In this document: piece after piece, positions 1 to 6,493 of the stretch
Numbering within the stretch: position 1 is the stretch's first letter
Layout of the letters: the number at the start of each line of letters is the position of its first letter
NCBI GenBank assembly: GCA_964384945.1
Contig: CAYLMK010000040.1
Coordinates: 1-33,799, forward strand
DNA: 33,799 bases
DNA from: S015-6 sp964384945
GTDB lineage: Bacteria > Desulfobacterota > DSWW01
Direction: 5' to 3'
Notes under the pieces: model-generated
Databases searched by the model: none
The model's input: the letters and a program-made list of their open reading frames with translations, nothing else
What the model was told of the DNA's origin: nothing
Made by a program: the position numbers and the translations under genes

Positions 1-253
1 GCCGCGGCCTTGGCCGGGAATACAGCTACGGATGCGAAAGGGCCCGCCGCAGCCGTATTCCCCGCGAACGCGGAGATCTCTGGGCCGCCGCCAGCCTCTA
101 CGCCGTATTCCCCGCGAACGCGGGGATCTCTGGGCTGCAACATCGGCCTTGGCCAAAAACGGCCAGGAGGAAGAAGGCCACCGCGCGCAAGAGATCCCGG
201 CTCGCGGCCGCTGCCGCGGCCTTGGCCGGGAATACAGCTACGGATGCGAAAGG
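1..253. repeat. Palindromic repeat cluster upstream of the molybdoenzyme gene
   Basis: Two closely related palindromic units lie at 53-86 and 102-137. Both have the form GCCGTATTCCCCGCG..CGCGGGGATCTCTGGGC, with outer arms GTATTCCC and GGGATCTC. A 41-bp sequence at 1-41 recurs exactly at 213-253. It belongs to the same family in the opposite orientation: it is preceded at 191-198 by GAGATCCC and contains GGGAATAC at 228-235, with an enlarged GC-rich centre. The family is the same as the repeats around 3358-4442. No gene is supported here; open frames through it are repeat translations. The cluster stops just before the promoter at 271. Confidence 0.8.
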
Positions 254-270
254 ACCCGCCCCTGCGCCGG

Positions 271-299
271 TTGACAGGGCGTAGCCCTCTTTCTATCCT
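271..299 (+). promoter_or_regulatory. Sigma70-type promoter for the molybdoenzyme gene
   Basis: TTGACA at 271-276 is followed after 17 bp by TATCCT at 294-299, a full -35 match and a four-of-six -10. The spacer holds a short inverted repeat, AGGGC-GTA-GCCCT (276-288), which could be an operator. Transcription would start near 306, giving a leader of about 75 nt before the ATG at 382. This is a pattern match only. Confidence 0.55.
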
Positions 300-381
300 T
301 ATCGGCGATCTGAGACCCAGCCTCTTTGTCCCGCGCACCATGCCCGGGCCCACCCGGCAGGAACAGGAAAGGAGAGTCTGA

Positions 382-3297
382 ATGGATTCGATCAAGCTCG
401 ACCGCAGACAGTTTCTCCAGGTTTCCGGCGCCTCTGCGCTGATGCTCTCCCTGCACTCCCTGGGTTTCCTGGGCGGAAAGGCCCACGCCAGCGAAAAGAT
501 CATCCAGGAATGGGACTACGGCAAATGGGAAGACCTGCACAGGAAGGAATGGACCTGGGACAAGGTGACCTGGGGGACGCACCTGGTGGACTGTTACCCG
601 GGCAACTGCCTCTGGCGGGTTTACACAAAGGACGGCGTGGTCTTCCGGGAGGAGCAGGCGGCCAAGTACCCGGTGGTGGACCCGACCGGCCCGGACTTCA
701 ACCCCCGGGGGTGCCAGAAGGGGGCCTTCTACAGCCACATGATGTACAACCCGGACCGGCTCAAGTACCCGATGAAGCGGGTGGGCGAGCGCGGCAGCGG
801 CAAGTGGAAGAGGCTGAGCTGGGACGAGTGCCTCTCGGAGATCGCCTCCGGGATCCTCGACGCCATGGAGGAGCAGGGGCCGGAGTCGTTCGTCTACGAG
901 ATGGGCCCGGGCAACGGGGGATACATCAACATCTTCGCCGCCTCGGCGCGGCTCTACCACTTCATCGGCGCCACGGCCCTGGACCTGGACTCCACGATCG
1001 GGGACTTCAACCGCGGGATCTACGAGAGCGTGGGCAAGTTCATGTTCATGGACTCGGTGGACGGCTGGTTCTTCGGAAAACTGCTGCTCATCTGGCACAT
1101 GAACCCGGTCTACACTCGGATTCCCTCGTACCACTTCATCGCCGAGTCGCGGTACAACGGCGCCGAGGTGGTGACGATCGCGCCGGACTACTCGCCGAGC
1201 GCGATGCACGCCGACGAGTGGGTGCCCGTGGAGCCGGGCGGGGACGCGGCCCTCGGGCTCGCCGTCTGCCAGGTGCTGATCGAGAAGGGCTGGATCGACA
1301 TCCCCTTCATCAAGGAGCAGACCGACCTGCCGCTCCTCGTGCGCTCCGACACGGGCCGCTTCCTTGCGGCCGCCGATGTCGAGCAGGGGGGGCGAAGCGA
1401 TCAGTTCTGCTTCTGGGACCCGGCCGCGGGCGGGCCTGTGAAGGCCCCCCTGGAGACCCTCAAGCTGCCCGCGGACCCGGCCCTGGAGGGAACCTTCACG
1501 GTCAAGCTGCTCGACGGAAAGGAGGTCGAGGTTCGCCCGTCCTTCGCGCTCTTGAAGGAGCAGCTCGACCGGGACTACACGCCCGAGAAGGCCTCCCGGA
1601 TGTGCGCCACCCACCCGGACACGATCCGCCGACTTGCCGAGAAGTGCGCCAAGGCCAAGCCCCACATCCAGATCCTGGTGGGCTGGAATTCGCCGAAGTA
1701 CTACCACGGGGACCTGATCGAGCGGGCCATGTGCCTGCTGCTCGCCCTGACCGGGAGCTACGGGAAGAAGGGGAGCGGGATCCGGGGCTGGAACGAGTCC
1801 CTGTTCGAGGGGGCCCTGTTCCAGGCGAGCAAGCCCTCCAGGGGCTGGATCGGCGCCACGATCCGGATGGCCCGCGGCAAGAAGCTCCTCAACCAGTTGA
1901 AGGCCGAAGACCCCACGCTCACCGACGAGATGGTCTCGGTCAAGCTCGAGCGCCTGCGGAACAAGATGGAGTACAGCCACGTGCCGCCGGCCTTCCTCTA
2001 CTATTTCCACTCCGGCTACAAGGACGCGTGGGACCGGAAGGAGTGGCACTGCTCCTCGATGAAGCGCGAGTTCCCGGAGTACATGAAGGAGGCGCTCGAC
2101 AAGGGATGGTGGGAAGGGCTCACCCTGCCCTACCCGGACCAGGAGCCGAGGGTCTACTGCTACTACGCCACCAGCCCGGCCCGCAAGAACCGCGGCTGGA
2201 ACAAGAACATCCTGCCCAGCCTGTGGAAGAAGTACAAGCTCATCTTCGGGTTCGAGACGCGCTGGAGCACTACGGCCCTCTACTCGGACTACGTGCTCCC
2301 CTGCGCCGGCTTCTACGAGAAGCTCGACACCCGGTTCCCCACGCCGCACGTGCCCTGGCTCACCTTGACGGACAAGGCGGTCGAGCCTCCGGGCGAGGCC
2401 ATGGACGAATGGCAGATCTGCCTCGCCCTGGCCGGCAAGATCGAGGAGGAGGCCAAGCGGCGCGGCAAGACCAAGTTCGTGGACAGGAAGGGAAGAGAGA
2501 TCGACCTGGTCGACCTCAAGAACAAACAGTCCCTCGGGTGCAAGAACCTGGACGAGATCATGGAGGACGCCCTCGAGACGAGCGTCAGCCTGGGCAACCT
2601 GCCCCGGGGCACGGACCTGGCCAAGATGCGCAAGGAGGGGATCGTGCGGTTCGTGGGCCTGTCCATCTTCGACCCGATCACCATGCACCTGGCCACCGAC
2701 ATCAAGCCGGACGAGCCGATCGTGCCGCTCACCTGGCACACGGGCTCCAAGAAGCTCCCCTACCCCACTTACAACCGGCGCCTGCAGTTCTACATCGACC
2801 ACCCCTGGTTCCTCGAGGCGGGCGAACAGATGCCCGTGCACAAGCCCAACCCCAAGATGGGCGGGAACTACCCGCTCGCGCTCACGAGCGGCCACCAGCG
2901 CTGGAGCGTGCACTCGATCTGGATCACGGACGAGCAACTCCAGCGGACCCATCAGGGGAGGCCTTTCATGTTCATGAACCCGGAGGATGCCGAGAAGCGC
3001 GGCATCCGGGACGGCGACCTGGTGAGGGTGTGGAACGACTTCGACGAGTTCCGGATCCACGTGAAGGTGAGCCCGGCGGCCCGGCCCGGCAAGGGGACGA
3101 ATCCAGGCCAGGTCATCGTCTACCACGCCTGGGAGCCCTACCAGTTCAAGGATTGGAAGAGCTACGATACGCTCATTCCCGGCATGGTGAAGTGGCTGGA
3201 TCTGGCGGGCGGGTACGGGCACCTGGACTACTACCGCTGGAACTGGTGCATCCAGCCCATCGACCGGGCCGTCGCGGTCGAGGTCGCCAAGGCGTAG
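382..3297 (+). CDS. Tat-exported molybdopterin oxidoreductase, ethylbenzene-dehydrogenase-like catalytic subunit
   Basis: Large catalytic subunit of the type II DMSO reductase family (bis-molybdopterin guanine dinucleotide plus one Fe-S cluster), 971 aa, a normal length. The N-terminus has a twin-arginine motif (DRRQFLQ, R8-R9), a hydrophobic stretch and a likely cleavage site after AHA (residue 36), so it should be exported folded to the periplasm. H67, C71, C76 and C111 match the N-terminal H/C/C/C cluster site. D208 in the IGDFNRG motif is the likely Mo ligand, by analogy with the Asp ligand of type II enzymes. The stretch LIWHMNPVYTRIPSYHF and the following Rossmann-like segment resemble ethylbenzene dehydrogenase EbdA and related water-dependent hydrocarbon hydroxylases. 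The ATG at 382 follows a GGAAAGGAG ribosome site. Beta (four Fe-S), gamma (heme b) and chaperone subunits, normally co-transcribed, are absent: repeats lie on both sides. Family assignment is firm; the substrate is unknown. Confidence 0.88.
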   Translation: MDSIKLDRRQFLQVSGASALMLSLHSLGFLGGKAHASEKIIQEWDYGKWEDLHRKEWTWDKVTWGTHLVDCYPGNCLWRVYTKDGVVFREEQAAKYPVVDPTGPDFNPRGCQKGAFYSHMMYNPDRLKYPMKRVGERGSGKWKRLSWDECLSEIASGILDAMEEQGPESFVYEMGPGNGGYINIFAASARLYHFIGATALDLDSTIGDFNRGIYESVGKFMFMDSVDGWFFGKLLLIWHMNPVYTRIPSYHFIAESRYNGAEVVTIAPDYSPSAMHADEWVPVEPGGDAALGLAVCQVLIEKGWIDIPFIKEQTDLPLLVRSDTGRFLAAADVEQGGRSDQFCFWDPAAGGPVKAPLETLKLPADPALEGTFTVKLLDGKEVEVRPSFALLKEQLDRDYTPEKASRMCATHPDTIRRLAEKCAKAKPHIQILVGWNSPKYYHGDLIERAMCLLLALTGSYGKKGSGIRGWNESLFEGALFQASKPSRGWIGATIRMARGKKLLNQLKAEDPTLTDEMVSVKLERLRNKMEYSHVPPAFLYYFHSGYKDAWDRKEWHCSSMKREFPEYMKEALDKGWWEGLTLPYPDQEPRVYCYYATSPARKNRGWNKNILPSLWKKYKLIFGFETRWSTTALYSDYVLPCAGFYEKLDTRFPTPHVPWLTLTDKAVEPPGEAMDEWQICLALAGKIEEEAKRRGKTKFVDRKGREIDLVDLKNKQSLGCKNLDEIMEDALETSVSLGNLPRGTDLAKMRKEGIVRFVGLSIFDPITMHLATDIKPDEPIVPLTWHTGSKKLPYPTYNRRLQFYIDHPWFLEAGEQMPVHKPNPKMGGNYPLALTSGHQRWSVHSIWITDEQLQRTHQGRPFMFMNPEDAEKRGIRDGDLVRVWNDFDEFRIHVKVSPAARPGKGTNPGQVIVYHAWEPYQFKDWKSYDTLIPGMVKWLDLAGGYGHLDYYRWNWCIQPIDRAVAVEVAKA

Positions 3298-3357
3298 GCG
3301 GTTTTCCGTCGGGCCAATGCCGCGTTTTTCGCGAAGGGGCCGTCCTCCCGAAAGGGG

Positions 3358-3396
3358 CCGTATTTCCCGCGCAGGCCGGAATCTCTTGCGCCCAGT
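3358..3396 (-). repeat. Degenerate palindromic repeat unit, reverse orientation
   Basis: GCCGTATTTCCCGCG..GGCCGGAATCTCTTGCG is a diverged copy of the family at 53-137, lying 60 nt after the molybdoenzyme stop codon. Its stem is imperfect. No terminator with a T-tract is visible after this gene, so the hairpin could also serve as a 3' mRNA end. Confidence 0.55.
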
Positions 3397-3401
3397 CGTG
3401 T

Positions 3402-3487
3402 CCCTTCTCCCCCGTCGGGGAAGAAGGTGAGGATGAGGGGGGCATCAGCCACACCCTCACCCTGTCCCCCTCCCTGAGGAAGAGGGA
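3402..3487. repeat. Second repeat family: inverted doublet of CCTTCTCCCCC..GGGGAAGAAGG type
   Basis: A hairpin-forming CCCTTCTCCCCCGTCGGGG-AAGAAGGTGAGGATGAGGGG segment is followed by an inverted, diverged partner (CACCCTCACCCTGTCCCCC..GAGGAAGAGGG). This resembles the short GC-rich REP-like repeats common in proteobacteria. A single perfect copy of its hairpin also occurs at 6438-6462. It is non-coding. Confidence 0.6.
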
Positions 3488-3508
3488 ACGCCGCGCGAGC
3501 GCGAGAGA

Positions 3509-3694
3509 CCCCCGCTTTCGCGGGGGATACTGCCATGGCGCAGTGGCCGCGCGTGCGCGAGACACCCCCGCTTTCGCGGGGGATACTGCCATGGCGCAGT
3601 GGCCGCGCGAGCGCGAGAGACCCCCGCTTTCGCGGGGGATACTGCCATGGCGCAGTGGCCGCGCGTGCGCGAGAGACCCCCGTCAGCGCGGGGA
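3509..3694 (+). repeat. Left palindromic array: three perfect and one decayed unit, 56-bp period
   Basis: The 18-bp hairpin CCCCCGCTTTCGCGGGGG (7-bp stem, TTTC loop) occurs at 3509-3526, 3565-3582 and 3621-3638, with a decayed copy at 3677-3694. The starts are exactly 56 bp apart. The roughly 38 bp between hairpins is also conserved (GATACTGCCATGGCGCAGTGG and onward), so the whole 56-bp unit is tandemly repeated. The constant spacers show that this is not a CRISPR array. Confidence 0.9.
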
Positions 3695-3740
3695 GAGGCT
3701 CCGGCGGAGATCTCTGGGCTGCCAAAGACCGCTATACACA

Positions 3741-3864
3741 AGAGACCTCTGCCTCCGCAGGGAATACGGCCTTGGGTGCGCGAGAAATCCCTGCCTCCGT
3801 AAGGAATACGGCTACTGTGCGGATCCTCTCATACGCTGTATTCCCCGCGAAAGCGGGGATCTCT
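3741..3864. repeat. Three further repeat units, the last in reverse orientation
   Basis: Diverged forward units lie at 3741-3767 (AGAGACCTCTGCCTCCGCAG then GGAATAC) and 3782-3809 (GAGAAATCC..AAGGAATAC). A well-preserved unit in reverse orientation lies at 3838-3864, with core TTCCCCGCGAAAGCGGGGAT. This last one faces the unit at 4195-4222, so the nuclease gene sits between inverted copies. Confidence 0.7.
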
Positions 3865-3890
3865 TAGCCTCAATCGGAGGCACAACAAAC

Positions 3891-4184
3891 ATGGCCCGAC
3901 AATTCTGGGTCTACATACTGTCCAGCAAGAGCAGAGGTGCTCTGTACGTAGGGATGACCTCCGACCTCGGGCGGAGGGTATGGGAACACAAGAACAATCT
4001 GGTTGAGGGCTTCACCAGCAAGTACAAGGCCGACAGACTCGTGTACTACGAGGCTCTTGAAGAAAGCGAAAATGCGCTCCAGCGGGAAAGACAGCTGAAG
4101 AAATGGCGAAGAGCGTGGAAGATTCAACTCATCGAAAAGGTCAATCCGGAATGGAAGGACCTCTACGAGGAGATTACTGCATAA
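3891..4184 (+). CDS. Small GIY-YIG (URI-type) nuclease bracketed by inverted palindromic repeats
   Basis: A 97-aa single-domain GIY-YIG protein of the short YhbQ/UPF0213-like group. The GIY half is WVYIL (residues 6-10), and the YIG half is LYVG (18-21). A conserved arginine segment, GRRVWEHK, follows at 27-34, and a basic helix QRERQLKKWRR at 64-74. These proteins are metal-dependent DNA nucleases or nuclease-like proteins; their cellular role is poorly known. The ATG at 3891 has GGAGG at 3876-3880. A reverse-orientation palindrome ends at 3864, 11 nt before that ribosome site, and a forward-orientation one begins at 4195, 10 nt after the stop. Gene plus flanks form a compact unit of about 385 bp. 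The context suggests the nuclease acts on, or spreads with, the palindromes; this is inference. Confidence 0.85.
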   Translation: MARQFWVYILSSKSRGALYVGMTSDLGRRVWEHKNNLVEGFTSKYKADRLVYYEALEESENALQRERQLKKWRRAWKIQLIEKVNPEWKDLYEEITA

Positions 4185-4199
4185 AGGATACGCAAGAGA

Positions 4200-4442
4200 C
4201 CCCCGCTTTCGCGGGGGATACTGCCCTTGGCACAGTGGGCGCGTGAGCCCAGAGACCCCCGCTTTCGCGGGGGATACTGCCCTTGGCACATTGACCGCGT
4301 GAGCGCGAGAGACCCCCGCTTTCGCGGGGGATACTGCCCTTGGCACAGTGGCCGCGTGAGCGCGAGAGACCCCCGCTTTCGCGGGGGATACGGCCATGGC
4401 GCAGGGATCGGTTGCGCTCGAGAGACCCCCGCTTTCGCGGGG
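4200..4442 (+). repeat. Right palindromic array: five units, 56-57-bp period
   Basis: The CCCCCGCTTTCGCGGGGG hairpin recurs perfectly at 4200-4217, 4256-4273, 4313-4330 and 4370-4387. A copy at 4426-4442 is one G short. Periods are 56, 57, 57 and 56 bp. The inter-hairpin sequence differs slightly from the left array (CTGCCCTTGGCACAGTGG instead of CTGCCATGGCGCAGTGG). The fourth-to-fifth interval reverts towards the left-array version, so units seem to have been copied locally. From 4443 to 4546 there is no recognisable feature. Confidence 0.9.
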
Positions 4443-4546
4443 AAATACAGGCATTGCGGGGGGAGGACTGACACTGCGGGGATGACGCACGAGTGGCCAT
4501 CCCCTGCTCTGCCGGAGGGCCGGAGCAATCCCCCCCTGGCACCCGC

Positions 4547-5821
4547 CTACTCTGTCACAAAATCGGCGTGGTGCCGGGCCGGCTTGATCGTGATCACCAT
4601 GAAGGACGAGAGAATGAATGCGCAGATGCAGACCAGGAAGGCGATCTCGTAGCTTCCCGTTGCGTCGAAGATCTTTCCCGCGCCGGGTATGCCCAGCACG
4701 ATTCCGATGGCGAACCCGCTCGTCACGATTCCCATCAGTTTGCTGAAATGAAGCACGCCGAAGCAGCGGCCGACCAGAATCGGCAGCACCACGGCATTCC
4801 CGGCGATCCCCAGCCCGAACGGGACCGTATAGAACCAGAGAAGGTTCACGTTGTCCAGCCCCATCCGGATGAACATGACCTCGAGCAGGCTCGGGCCGCA
4901 GGCAAGCAGGAGACCGACGATGGCCAGAACCGTGGCCGGGCTGATCCGGTCGGCCATCCAGCCGAAGAGCAGCCGTCCCGGGATGCTCAGCATGACGGTG
5001 AAGCCGAGAAAGGTTGCGGCCTGCTGCGGAGTGAATCCGGCCTCCTGGATGAGGTACGGGACCAAGTGAAAATTCATCGCCGACAGGCCGAGCAATTGCA
5101 GGACAAAGGTTGCCACGATGAGCCAGAAGGTCAGCGTTGCGACGGCCTGCTTGACGGGCAAGCCGGACACGCGCAAGACGGAGCTGCCGTCCTGCGGCAT
5201 GGGCTCCCCGTCGGGCTGGAGGCCGAATTGCGAGGGCTTCGTGCGAACAAAGACCGCAATCAAGGGAATGACGATCACCCAGGTCACGCCGAAGGCGACC
5301 AGCCAGGTCTTCCGCCACCCGACCGTCCGGATCAGCCACTCGTTTAGCGGCGGCAGGAGGAAGCCGCCCGTACCGATCCCCAGCATCATCAGAGACATGG
5401 CGCGACCGCGGTACTTGTTGAACCAGTTCGTGATCGCGGTCTGGGAAGGCACGTTCGTGGTGCCGGAAACGGCGAATCCCGCGAGGAACATGTTCGCGTA
5501 AAGCATCCACAGGGACTGCACCGAGGCGTAGACAAGCAGGGTGATGCTGGAGATGACGGCAGCGGCCAGCATGGTCGCCGCTACGCCGAACCGGGCGATC
5601 AACAGGCCGACCACGGGCCCGGAAAAGCCGTAGACCACGGCCCACAGGGCCGCGCCAAGAGAAATCTGCGTCATGCTCCACCCGAATTCGTCGATGAAGG
5701 ACTTAACGAACACCGGAAAGCAGTAGAACCCCATCCCGCCCGTGTTGACGACGACGAAGAACAGGGCGACCACGATCCACCATCCGTAGAACAGCCGGGT
5801 GTTGGCTCTCCAATTGGCCAT
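4547..5821 (-). CDS. MFS transporter, OFA/monocarboxylate-type
   Basis: A 424-aa polytopic membrane protein with about 12 hydrophobic segments, beginning RLFYGWWIVVALFFVVVNTGGMGFYCFPVF. The N-terminal pattern and the GRAMSLMMLGIGTGGFLLPP segment (about residues 139-158) are typical of the oxalate:formate antiporter/MCT-like branch of the major facilitator superfamily, which moves small organic acids. The ATG at 5821 is preceded by GGAGG at 8 nt spacing. It lies 113 nt downstream of the small membrane-protein gene on the same strand and probably shares the promoter at 6263-6291. The substrate cannot be read from the sequence. Uptake of a carboxylic acid for the nearby ligase pathway is possible but unproven. 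Confidence 0.85.
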   Translation of the reverse strand: MANWRANTRLFYGWWIVVALFFVVVNTGGMGFYCFPVFVKSFIDEFGWSMTQISLGAALWAVVYGFSGPVVGLLIARFGVAATMLAAAVISSITLLVYASVQSLWMLYANMFLAGFAVSGTTNVPSQTAITNWFNKYRGRAMSLMMLGIGTGGFLLPPLNEWLIRTVGWRKTWLVAFGVTWVIVIPLIAVFVRTKPSQFGLQPDGEPMPQDGSSVLRVSGLPVKQAVATLTFWLIVATFVLQLLGLSAMNFHLVPYLIQEAGFTPQQAATFLGFTVMLSIPGRLLFGWMADRISPATVLAIVGLLLACGPSLLEVMFIRMGLDNVNLLWFYTVPFGLGIAGNAVVLPILVGRCFGVLHFSKLMGIVTSGFAIGIVLGIPGAGKIFDATGSYEIAFLVCICAFILSSFMVITIKPARHHADFVTE

Positions 5822-5934
5822 GCGCTCAGCCTCCGAAAACCGCAGAAGCCCAAGGAAAAGGCGGGGGGTAGGGAATGGAACGCTTCCTTTCTACACCGGA
5901 CGGACTGGCTGGCAGGATAAAGCAAAACCCGGGG

Positions 5935-6171
5935 CTATTCAATCAAAAAGTGACCGCTCGTTCCCTCGGTCGGGAAGGGAGGCGGAGGCGTCACGGTCAG
6001 ATGGACTTCGGCCTCCGGGTCCGCAGGGAGGAGGAAGCGAATCAGTTCCCCGGCGTAGGCATCGAAGAGATGTCTCGCCGAAAAACCGATGAGCAGGCAC
6101 ACGATGGCGACAACGGCGGTTCTGGCGGCACGGAGGAACAGCCCGAGTGCCCGCAGGGCTCTTGCCTTCAC
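5935..6171 (-). CDS. Small single-pass membrane protein, unknown function
   Basis: A 78-aa frame starting at a GTG (6171), with a GAGG-like ribosome site upstream. One clear hydrophobic segment (about residues 17-31, AARTAVVAIVCLLIG) is preceded by arginines, which predicts an inside N-terminus. The rest is a proline-rich periplasmic tail (TVTPPPPFPT). I do not recognise a family. It sits directly behind a strong promoter and before the MFS transporter, so it may be a small accessory subunit or simply a leader ORF. A competing frame over the same bases gives an arginine/proline-rich peptide without features and was discarded. Confidence 0.5.
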   Translation of the reverse strand: MKARALRALGLFLRAARTAVVAIVCLLIGFSARHLFDAYAGELIRFLLPADPEAEVHLTVTPPPPFPTEGTSGHFLIE

Positions 6172-6262
6172 GTCTCGGCATCCTCTTCTGCTTCAGGTGA
6201 GCCGATGGGGGCCGGAGGGCGGAAGAGGACTCGTCCGGCCCCGCATAATCTAAACATCTTTT

Positions 6263-6291
6263 ATTTTATAGAATAATCCATTCTATGGCAA
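6263..6291 (-). promoter_or_regulatory. Promoter with a palindromic operator filling its spacer
   Basis: On the minus strand, TTGCCA (6291-6286) is followed after 17 bp by TAAAAT (6268-6263). The spacer is almost entirely an inverted repeat, ATAGAAT-N5-ATTCTAT (6268-6286). A dimeric repressor bound there would block polymerase. The start would be near 6256, about 85 nt before the GTG of the small membrane protein. No regulator gene is adjacent. Confidence 0.6.
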
Positions 6292-6406
6292 GCCCGCGCT
6301 CGTTCCGTCCTTGCGCCCGAAACCTGCCGCGATTCGACTCGGTCACCGCTACGGTTACGACCCGGACCCTCGGAACGTCCCGCCCCTAACTTGTGGACCG
6401 TCACTC

Positions 6407-6423
6407 AAATAGTGGCTGTCCCC
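6407..6423. repeat. AAATAGTGGCTGTCCCC sequence, possible transposon-end remnant
   Basis: This word resembles the GGGGACAGCCACTATTT-like ends and REP sequences I associate with IS200/RAYT-type elements. No transposase is present. The 322-nt gap at 6172-6493 otherwise holds the promoter at 6263-6291 and the hairpin at 6438-6462. Confidence 0.25.
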
Positions 6424-6437
6424 ATGTTCGCCACTCA

Positions 6438-6462
6438 CCTTCTCCCCCAGCGGGGGAGAAGG
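6438..6462. repeat. Perfect 11-bp-stem hairpin downstream of the CapA-like gene
   Basis: CCTTCTCCCCC-AGC-GGGGGAGAAGG is a perfect inverted repeat with a 3-nt loop, 32 nt past the CapA-like stop codon. It matches the repeat family at 3402-3487. It lacks a T-tract, so it is better viewed as a REP-like 3' hairpin than as an intrinsic terminator. Confidence 0.65.
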
Positions 6463-6493
6463 TAGCTGCGGTGCCCGGGGATCGCCTCGGGCG

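Noticed and set aside
238..3222. 994-aa minus-strand open frame opposite the molybdoenzyme
   Set aside because: Its translation shows no recognisable domain and mirrors the codon bias of the GC-rich plus-strand gene, which has clear cofactor motifs, signal sequence and ribosome site.
3509..4442. CRISPR-like look of the regularly spaced palindromes
   Set aside because: The sequences between the palindromes are conserved copies, not unique spacers, the period is that of a tandem repeat, and no cas gene is present.
3173..4542. Many overlapping frames rich in PRKRGSLA, FPAKAGVS or RFRGGY peptides
   Set aside because: These are translations of the palindromic repeats in all frames, without ribosome sites or conserved domains.
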